Shown piece after piece: positions 56,878-64,000 of a stretch of 64,000 bases of DNA. Location: positions 15,765,077-15,829,076 of the forward strand of contig CM043946.1 in NCBI GenBank assembly GCA_014529385.2, in the 5' to 3' direction. Position 1 is the first letter of the stretch, and every line of letters starts with the position of its first letter. This DNA comes from Adiantum capillus-veneris. Lineage: Eukaryota; Streptophyta; Polypodiopsida; Polypodiales; Pteridaceae. The notes under the pieces are model-generated. The model did no database searches and had not been told where the DNA came from. It saw only the letters and a list, made by a program, of their open reading frames with translations. Made by a program: the position numbers and the translations under genes.

Positions 56878-56890
56878 TATTTAATGTAGT

Positions 56891-57157
56891 ATGGAAAGGA
56901 TGAAAAATAGAAACAAATATGTTGATGGCAATTCTCCAGATGACGGTGACGACGACTTTGCTTCAGAGCAGCGAGCAAAGGCCGAGTTGGGAAATACTCC
57001 AGTGTCAAAAGCTTTGTATTACATCATGGCGATCCTGTTGATGGAGGTTGTGATCAGTTTTATGCAGGTCAAGTTCCTCCTTCTCTTCTTCACATGCAAT
57101 CATTCTCATGCGGCTTCCATGGCTATGGTAGCTCCACTCATACCCCAACTGCTCTGA
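56891..57157 (+). pseudogene. Unidentified small coding fragment
   Basis: An 88-codon frame with an acidic N-terminal part (SPDDGDDDFASEQRAKAEL) and a hydrophobic C-terminal half that could be membrane spanning (YYIMAILLMEVVISF). Family not recognised. A 22-bp segment of it (56921-56942) recurs in inverted orientation at 58520-58541. Confidence 0.3.
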
Positions 57158-57724
57158 TCTCAGCTGTTGTTTGGTTATGCTGCCTATGGTGGGTGGAGGC
57201 GAGGAACCATGGTGCTGAGAAGCATGCAGAGCAGTAGAAAAACAAGATGAGAAGAGAGAGTCGACAAAATAAAACAAAACACTATATTATTTTTTATGTG
57301 TAAAGCCTTCACATATATAAACCTTTCCCATGCATACTTCAATAGAACCTGAGCTGCAACTGCATGCTATAAGAGACCTTTCCCACAGAAATTGGGCTTG
57401 GCTTGACTACCCAACAATAAGACTCCAATGCCCTCTGTAGGAAAATAACAATTAGTTAGGAATAACACAAAATATAAAAAATTGTTAGCAGTTAAGGCTT
57501 ACCCTTCAACATAGGGGTATATTATGTAATTGCAGGTCAGCATGTCAAATTATTTTAAAAAAATTGAAAGGATTCCCTGCTTGCTGAATAGGCATTGCGT
57601 CACTAGAGGATCAAGTATGGATATTTGCATAGATATAGCCTCTAGAAGATCCCTCATAAGACACCCGAAGTCAAAGAAAACACATACCCTAATGAGGCCC
57701 TTGTAGGTGCATATGCACTAATAA
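57158..57724. other. Stretch without identifiable gene
   Basis: Nothing recognised on either strand. Confidence 0.3.
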
Positions 57725-58625
57725 TTAGCAAAGGGGCAACACATACGTGAGACAGAGAAAGAGAACAGTATCACCAACCTCAATGTTGGGGTTTACAAGC
57801 ATACTTTTGTCTTGAGGAAATATGTCACATCTCACCTCATAATCCCCATACATGGAGACATCCACAATCATTTGTCCTGTAACTTTTTCATAAAGGAGGG
57901 AGTTGGATGCTCTTAAAATTTTTGCTTGCTCTGTAAGGATAGCATCTTCTGATATCATGTCTTGCTTCCTCTCACCCTCCTTGCCTGCTTTGATATTCTT
58001 GGCTTTTCTTGTATCATACTAATGTTACACATCTTCAACGACAACCCCTGACTTCTTCTATTGCCTGGCACAGGGAATATTTAAAATTTGATAGGCCCTA
58101 AGATCCCACTAGGAATTGGCTCCAGAGCCTTATCAAACTTGTACCTCAGCCTTGACACAAGCACAAAATATTTGCTCATCAGCGTGACCATGTGAGCAAA
58201 TGCATCTACAATGTAGCTATCATTCATAAAGTCTATTAAGAAATCCTCACCATCCCTTTGAAGGCACATCAAGGCTTGAGATTTCCACCATACTGAAACA
58301 AAAGTTTTGCTTTTCATCATGCTCACCAATCTATCTGATATCTCTTTGACAACTCTCATGAAAGGTACCCTAGGAATAAGAAGACAAGTAGATTTTTGTG
58401 CTTTCCTCCCTTAGAGATTTCACTTGATAATCCATTATCTTCCTAGGAGTAGGCCTCTGACGAGGTTGTGTAAGTGGCTTCTCCTCCTATTTCTTCCCCG
58501 ATTCTGGACTGACTGATTCCATCTGGAGAATTGCCATCAACCAGCCAGACAAAATAACACGACCGAGTGACTTGAGAGGGGTGAAAAATGAGCACGTGAC
58601 ATGGAACTTTTATACTTACGAGCAT
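57725..58625 (-). pseudogene. Unidentified minus-strand coding fragments
   Basis: 58359-58081 (92 codons, ISDRLVSMMKSKTFVSVWWK, DAFAHMVTLMSKYFVLVSRL) and 57958-57725 (77 codons, VTGQMIVDVSMYGDYEVRCD) look like real protein pieces with mixed composition. 58625-58443 shares the VDGNSPDG peptide with the + strand fragment at 56.9 kb. They may be exons of one captured or decayed gene. Family not recognised. Confidence 0.35.
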
Positions 58626-58971
58626 CCATACAATTGACCATTAGAACTATGCCACCGTGGCACATGTGCATGACACATGTCACCAACGGTCATTTTTTGG
58701 TGTCATTTTGCAATTTTGTCTCCCTTCCCATACCCTACGATATCCCCCTATGGTGCAATTAGGCATAGTCCACCAACTTTTCTAGCCCCTTCTTAATGCT
58801 TTATTACTTGTTCCGCATAGTGCGAGTAGGATTTGTTGAGAGATTTGAATCATACCACAATTGCGCCGTTAAGGCTTCAAATTCTCTCTCTTCCATCCTT
58901 CCTACCCATCCGTTTATCAACACCATCAATGTTTATCAACTCCTCCAACCCTTCTAGAGCACTCTCACCTT

Positions 58972-59421
58972 TTGCATTTGTCCCCATTAACACCATACCT
59001 CACCTTTTGCATTTGTCCCCATCAACACCATACCTCCCTATCCTATAGGTCCTCCAACAAATCCCCCTCCTCTCCACATCCATCAAGCAATTCCCTCATA
59101 TCCCATCTAGAACTTCTGCACGATGCGATAAGATATACTCGTAGAGTTTGCCTTAGGCCAGTATCACACCATGCGGTTTTGAAGGGTTCATTGGCATGTT
59201 GTCTCTCAAGTTACCTCTTGTTACCATCTTTTTTTACTAAAGGTTGGGAGGATATTTTAGAGGAGAGCCCAAGTGAGAAGCTTTTGGTTGCTGTCATGGA
59301 TGGTGGTGACATGGAAGTGTACGCAAAATCATATGAAATGTTCAATCTTTTGTTTGATCTTGCAGTTATGCTAGACAAACTGAAGGACATTCTGTTAGAG
59401 GAAGTTAAAGAGTTTGGTTGA
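58972..59421 (+). pseudogene. Unidentified + strand fragment
   Basis: Open frame with a convincing C-terminal half (KGWEDILEESPSEKLLVAVM, FDLAVMLDKLKDILLEEVKEFG). The first third is low-complexity Pro/Ser/His text from an imperfect ~45-bp duplication (CACCTTTTGCATTTGTCCCC occurs at 58965 and 59001). Family not recognised. Confidence 0.35.
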
Positions 59422-59848
59422 GGGTAAGTGTTTCGTATTGGATGGAAAGATTTTTTTTCATCTAACAGAATTTACTACCAACGCAATTGAGAAAGGCAAA
59501 GTAACAAGGAGATTATGAATATTTTCCAAGAATACTTCTTTTGTATGCCCACTACCCATTTCTTATCCTATCTATTCAAAGCCTTGCAACCTTGTTCCAA
59601 AATAAGTTGCCTTTCTTTTCTTTTTGTTCCTTAAAGTTGATATGCAAGGCAAAGGTGATGAAGTGAAAGATACACACAAAGAGTGAACAAATACAAATGT
59701 TTCCATAGTCCTGTAGCTTGAGAAAAGTGAAGTTCTAGAGGAGGAGGAAATTGATGTTGTAGTTTAGGAGCAGGAGAGTTCAAATTTTGATGGTGCTAAT
59801 TTAGAGCTAGTACTATCATTGATGAGCCCATAGAGGAGGTAGAGTTAT

Positions 59849-60796
59849 TTGAGGCCTCCCTTATTGTTCCAAGCCTTCCCTACTTTGATACCAATGGAAA
59901 AGAGTATATTTCTCTTCACCATATTCAATGTCTGCTTAATATCAGGGATGACTACTGTATTGCAACCATTCCTAAAGCTTCTAAGGTGGCCAAAGACTTC
60001 ATTGATAGAGAAGAAGAGTCAAAAGAGTATTTTTTGGCACTTGATCTACAAATATCCAATAAATTATTTCTTCCTGCTCCTGATACACTTGCTCTATGCA
60101 TGAAAAGAGTGGAAGAGGAGAAATGTACTCTTAAAGATGAGAATTTTGAGAAGAAGCTTGTTGAGCTTGGTATCCAATATTTTGGTAGAGACTTTAAGTT
60201 AAAGGAGGTTGCAAAGGATGTTGACAAAAGACAGATGACTGGATCATGCAATCTCCTAGGTAGATTCAGTTTCACCTTGATCTCCCTTCCTATAATCTTA
60301 TTTTTTTCAAGTTTGTATTAATTAATCATTACTTCTTGTTTTGCAAATTGAACTCCTCTACAAGGAAAATTTTCTTGGGAGAGTTGAAGGCTCAAGAGGG
60401 AAAGCAACAGAGGGCACTTCCAGAAGGGATGCCTCCTCTCTAATGCACTACATACCTTCATTGGATAGTGCCACCTTCTGTGCTTTTCACATGCAGCATT
60501 CTGAAGATCCTGAGTTTCCAATATTTTCCCTGAAGATAGTGTCATGGTTTTTGGGGTACACTCCCCTTCAAATCAATGCAAATAAGATCATGCTACTTGA
60601 GAAAACTGCAGCACTTAGAATATTTGGGTATGTTGCAGGATTCAATGTGTCAAGAGCGAGATACTTTCTTTGCCACTCTAGTTATGCAGCAACAACTGAG
60701 GAGACAAATGTCAACCTTCTTGGGGGCTATAGAAGAAGAAAGTTTTTGAGATACACGGGTGACATGCCTAGTGATACCAAAAGAATCAAAAACTGA
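59849..60796 (+). pseudogene. Unidentified gene fragment, probably two exons
   Basis: Exon-like segment 1 (59900-60259) reads through KDFIDREEESKEYFLALDLQ, NKLFLPAPDTLALCMKRVEE and ELGIQYFGRDFKLKEVAKDV. A donor-like CTAG|GTAGAT follows at 60260, and an acceptor-like CTCTACAAG ends at 60364. Exon-like segment 2 (to 60796) continues with SLMHYIPSLDSATFCAFHMQ and IVSWFLGYTPLQINANKIML. The protein has normal composition and looks like host coding sequence, but I recognise no family. It may be a host gene, or a gene fragment carried by a transposon. Confidence 0.4.
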
Positions 60797-60872
60797 TGTA
60801 AAATTGATAATATTTTGCGTAAAAATATGTTTTTTGAATTTGGATCTTTTTAGAAAGACTCGGTACAAAGTT

Positions 60873-61624
60873 TCAAAGTGAAGTATTAGTCTCCAATTGT
60901 GGTTGAGCAGCATGATTGTTTGATCTCATCCATTGTAATTGCCTCCTATAAAACCATTTGAATAATTCCTTTAGTGCATTGCTTCTTCTTGTCCCCCTCC
61001 CTTTCTCGTACATCTGAAAAATGAAGTCCTCGCTTGATGGTGAAATATTTCCATTCCTTGAGTGGACCTCATAAGATGCAATGTAAAAAAATATCCATGC
61101 TTTAAGAAGTAATTGAATACTCACCGATTAATATGTGATGTTTTTTCTCCCCAAGCATGTGTGATAGCAGTTATTAAAAGATTTATTTCCTTCTTAAATT
61201 CATTTGCATAAGCAGTAGAGCTAACTTGTTGTCTCAAGACTTTCAAAAATTTATCAAGCTTCTTCCACACTTCCATGCGTGTGTTGGCTACATGTGGTCT
61301 AGTTTTGACATTGGTTGTTATTACACAGAGATCCTTCCAGCAGCAGCAGTTCCACATAGCGTCGACTTGTTTGTTGTCATGGTTGCTCAGAAATCTTCTG
61401 GCTTTTGCTCCACCCATTGAAACATCTTGAAAAACATCACTTGTCCCTTTTGAAAGAGTAGGATCTTTTTTTAGATTCACTTGACCACCATGAAAACCCA
61501 TTTGAGAGAGCAAAGCGTCGCATTTTTCTACGCACTCATCTACAAGTGTACTCGGCTTAATAGAGTATGCATAATCAAGATGGAGTGAAAGAAATTTGTC
61601 CATAATTCCAATCTCTGCATGCAT
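60873..61624 (-). pseudogene. Unidentified minus-strand gene fragment
   Basis: 61624-61121 (167 codons: MHAEIGIMDKFLSLHLDYAY, STLVDECVEKCDALLSQMGF, VWKKLDKFLKVLRQQVSSTA) has normal protein composition. 61124-60873 follows in another frame and may be a further exon (SRNGNISPSSEDFIFQMYEK). Family not recognised. It is convergent with the + strand fragment ending at 60796. Confidence 0.4.
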
Positions 61625-61685
61625 TGAACATTTATTACATTTTTAAAATCTATTGCTAGAATTGGATCCAAAATCATAGAAGATG

Positions 61686-61904
61686 TGAAGTCGCGGAGCG
61701 GAGCGTGGGTCGACTCTCTCTCTCACACACACACACAGTGAGCTTACACAGTACAGTACGCAGAGAGATGTTAGAAGGGTTATCTCCCAAATCCTTAGTA
61801 TTCACAAAGAATATGTTAGTATATACAAAGAGTTAGAGGTAAGTGAGTTAGGCGGGCGGCCGGCCATATCCGCATAAGAGGCCACTTGGGCTTTAATCCC
61901 AACA
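61686..61904 (-). repeat. 3' LTR of copia element 3
   Basis: About 219 bp, from TGAAGTCGCGGAGCGG to TCCCAACA in + orientation. It resembles the LTR of copia element 1 at both ends (TGAAG and GGGCTTTA-T-CCCAACA) but differs inside and holds a short CT/AC microsatellite (about 61717-61738). The left boundary is inferred. The partner LTR lies outside the window. Confidence 0.75.
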
Positions 61905-61915
61905 ACCTCCCACTT
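61905..61915 (-). other. Polypurine tract of copia element 3
   Basis: The minus strand reads AAGTGGGAGGT, the same as in copia element 1, directly before the LTR. Confidence 0.8.
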
Positions 61916-61988
61916 AAAGTCCAATGTGGCACTTTAAGTAACTGTAAATCTATGAACATAAATGTACAAAGATTTACATGGCTGCCAT

Positions 61989-64000
61989 CTATCCAATGCC
62001 CAATAACTCACGACAATGCACAAAGCCCTCTCCTGGAAGTCCCTTTGTGAGTAGATCAGCAGGATTGTCCTTGGTGTGGATCTTCAGCAGTTGTATCTGC
62101 TTGTCTTCAAGTACTTCCCTAATGAAGTGATACTTCACATCAATATGCTTAGTCTTCGAATGGAACACTGGATTCTTTGCCAATTGTATAGCACTTTGAC
62201 TATCACAATATAACTCTGGCATATCTGCATTGATTCCCAAGTCTGCAACCAATCTACCAAGCCAAATAGCTTCTTTGCATGCCTCATTTGCTGCAACATA
62301 CTCAGCTTCTGTAGTAGACTGCGTAACACAATCTTGTAATCGAGATCGCCATGATATGGCACCTCCAGCCAATGTAAAGACATAGCCTGATGTAGATCTC
62401 CTCTTATCCAAGTCTCCTGCATAATCTGAGTCAGTGTATCCTCTGACACTCAAATCCTGACTACCATAGCATATGCGCATACTCTTTGTATGTTTTAAGT
62501 ATCTCATGATACCTTTCACTGCCTCCCAATGTTTCTTGCCGGGATTTGACATATATCTGCTAACCACTCCCACTGCAAATGCAATATCCGGACGTGTAGC
62601 AATCATTGCATACATCAAACTACCCACTGCAGACGCATATGGAATCTTATCCATTTCAGCCTTTTCTTCCTCAGACACAGGACAATCTTGTTTGCTAAGT
62701 TTCACATATGGTGGCAATGGAACACTCAATGCCTTTCCCTTCTCCATATTGAAACGTTGCAAAACCTTGTCAATATACTCTGTTTGAGATAACCAAATCA
62801 ACTTCTTTGATCTGTCTCTCTCAATGCGCATACCAAGTATATGACTTGCCTCACCCATGTCTTTCATGTCAAACGATTTTGCCATCTTTGACTTCAAAGC
62901 TGAAATTTCTTCCAAGTGTTTGCCAGCAATCAACATGTCATCCACATACAAAATAAGGATCAGCCAACTGCCATCCTTAGCCTTCTTTGTATATAGACAG
63001 TGATCGAACTCACTACGTTTGTAGCCTTGAGAAAGCATAAACTGGTGGAACTTATGGTACCATGCCCTCGGTGATTGTTTTAAGCCATAAAGACTCTTTA
63101 ACAACTGGTATACCAAATGTTCCATGCCTTTCTCAACAAACCCTTCTGGCTGCTGCATGTAAATTTCCACATCTAAATCACCATGCAAGAACGCTGTCTT
63201 GACATCCATTTGGTGCAACACCAAATCCAATATAGCAACCAATGCAAGAAAGCATCTCAATGTAGTCATCTTAACCACTGGAGAGAAGACTTCATCAAAG
63301 TCAATGCCTTGTTCTTGCTTAAAGCCCTTGGCAACAAGCCTTGCTTTGTACTTTGGCTGACTATCATGAGCGGTGATCTTATACCTGTAAACCCATTTAC
63401 AAGGTAGAGCCCTTTTGCCCTGTGGTAATTTAACCAACTTCCATGTCTGGTTTTTATGCAGAGCTGTCATCTCTGACTGCATGGCCAACTGCCATTTTTT
63501 CGAGTCAACCACTTGTAATGCTTCCTTGTAACAAGATGGTTCTCCGCAATCTGTGAGCATGACATAATTTAGAGATGGCACATAACGATCAGGTGGTTTG
63601 GAGACACGCTCAGAACGTCTCACCACAACTGATTCTGCCTCTCTAGCCACTATAGGCTGTTCCTGAGCCTGACCATGCTGTCTTGATGTGCTAGCACTAG
63701 GTCCATCTTCCCTGAAGACAACTCTTCTGATCTCCTCTGTCTTCTCTGGCTTAGCGTGAAACTTGGCTTCATTGAAATGCACATCATTGCTACGAATAAG
63801 CTTTCTGGACTCAGGATCCCAAAGCCGGTAACCCATCTCGCCCGATTCTCCGTAGCCAAGAAATATACACTTCTTGCTCTTTGGTTCTAGCTTATTTCTG
63901 AACTCCTTAGGAATATGGCTATAAGCTTCACAACCAAAGACTCTGAGATGCTTATACGAAGGTGCCTTGCCTGTCCATAGCATCTCGGCCACTGCACTCT
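61989..64000 (-). CDS. Copia integrase end, reverse transcriptase and RNase H (element 3, partial)
   Basis: An uninterrupted minus-strand frame of about 670 codons, open past the window edge (first Met in the window at 63992). In order: the integrase C-terminal region (KHLRVFGCEAYSHIPKEFRN), a variable linker, RT (KARLVAKGFKQEQGIDFDEVFSP; HQMDVKTAFLHGDLD; SLYGLKQSPRAWY; LILYVDDMLIAG) and RNase H (TDSDYAGDLDKRRSTSGY; TTEAEYVA; YCDSQSAIQLA; KHIDVKYHFIRE; NPADLLTKGLP). RT copies the element RNA into DNA inside the particle, and RNase H removes the RNA strand. All visible catalytic acids are in place. It is the only retroelement coding region in the window without a break, so this copy may be recent. 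The related element 1 has a stop in the middle of the same region. Confidence 0.95.
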   Translation of the reverse strand, partial: SAVAEMLWTGKAPSYKHLRVFGCEAYSHIPKEFRNKLEPKSKKCIFLGYGESGEMGYRLWDPESRKLIRSNDVHFNEAKFHAKPEKTEEIRRVVFREDGPSASTSRQHGQAQEQPIVAREAESVVVRRSERVSKPPDRYVPSLNYVMLTDCGEPSCYKEALQVVDSKKWQLAMQSEMTALHKNQTWKLVKLPQGKRALPCKWVYRYKITAHDSQPKYKARLVAKGFKQEQGIDFDEVFSPVVKMTTLRCFLALVAILDLVLHQMDVKTAFLHGDLDVEIYMQQPEGFVEKGMEHLVYQLLKSLYGLKQSPRAWYHKFHQFMLSQGYKRSEFDHCLYTKKAKDGSWLILILYVDDMLIAGKHLEEISALKSKMAKSFDMKDMGEASHILGMRIERDRSKKLIWLSQTEYIDKVLQRFNMEKGKALSVPLPPYVKLSKQDCPVSEEEKAEMDKIPYASAVGSLMYAMIATRPDIAFAVGVVSRYMSNPGKKHWEAVKGIMRYLKHTKSMRICYGSQDLSVRGYTDSDYAGDLDKRRSTSGYVFTLAGGAISWRSRLQDCVTQSTTEAEYVAANEACKEAIWLGRLVADLGINADMPELYCDSQSAIQLAKNPVFHSKTKHIDVKYHFIREVLEDKQIQLLKIHTKDNPADLLTKGLPGEGFVHCRELLGIG

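Larger units (their letters stand above)
61686..64000 (-). mobile_element. Ty1/copia element 3 (3' part, runs off the window)
   Basis: Contains the 3' LTR, polypurine tract and an uninterrupted RT-RNase H frame. It is the same family as copia element 1, but its coding region is open. The 5' half lies beyond 64000, so autonomy cannot be judged. Confidence 0.93.

Noticed and set aside
1-64000. tRNA or rRNA genes
   Set aside because: No cloverleaf-like or rRNA-like sequence was noticed. PBS matches to tRNA 3' ends are short and belong to retroelements.

Overview
This 64 kb window looks like nuclear DNA of a land plant, and a fern is the most plausible source. That is an inference: one long PLS-class pentatricopeptide repeat (PPR) gene has the MYAKCG and KACG repeat style common in fern PPR families, it is the only host-type gene I can identify confidently, and the rest is mostly LTR retrotransposons, microsatellites and decayed repeats. 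Nothing bacterial, organellar or viral was seen.

Layout: (1) 0.7-3.8 kb, + strand: a PPR gene of about 996 residues, built mainly from seven 306-bp tandem units. A short first intron carries a CT/AC microsatellite. A decayed PPR fragment follows at 4.4-4.9 kb. (2) 6.3-6.7 kb: two foldback sequences, one with 60-nt arms. (3) 7.2-16.1 kb, - strand: a Ty3/gypsy-type element with two LTRs, a tRNA-Asp-type primer binding site and a polypurine tract, coding gag, protease and a W(V/I)PK-repeat region but no reverse transcriptase or integrase. (4) 16.2-16.8 kb: a 266-bp tandem duplication. (5) 18.8-23.9 kb, - strand: a Ty1/copia element with 192-bp LTRs and a perfect 5-bp target duplication, with the integrase deleted. 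(6) 24.5-27.2 kb: remains of another - strand retroelement. (7) 28.8-32.0 kb, - strand: an unidentified decayed coding region. Its upstream side carries a ~280-bp tandem array (32.1-33.3 kb) in which every unit has a 22-bp palindrome. (8) 33.5-38.7 kb, - strand: a second copia element, all domains present but broken. (9) 40.1-52.2 kb, - strand: a large, badly decayed Ty3/gypsy element (gag, protease, RT, RNase H, integrase, then duplicated protease-like modules and W(V/I)PK motifs). (10) 53.2-57.2 kb, + strand: a primer-binding-site-like sequence, then a second ~280-bp tandem array with a different conserved palindrome, interrupted by a 469-bp inverted-repeat insertion, then unidentified coding remnants. 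(11) 57.7-61.6 kb: unidentified coding fragments on both strands, one pair probably joined by an intron. (12) 61.7-64.0 kb, - strand: the 3' part of a third copia element with an intact RT-RNase H frame, running off the window.

The most interesting structure is the pair of unrelated ~280-bp tandem arrays at 32 and 54 kb. In each, the palindrome arms stay nearly fixed while the centre and most of the unit drift. Both arrays lie just upstream of coding remnants, in what looks like the leader of a large element. Other points of note are the protease plus W(V/I)PK module shared by two gypsy-type elements, and a sharply bounded high-identity RT patch shared by two otherwise diverged copia elements.

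All identities, counts and boundaries were made by eye. Domain names come from motif recognition, not from database searches.
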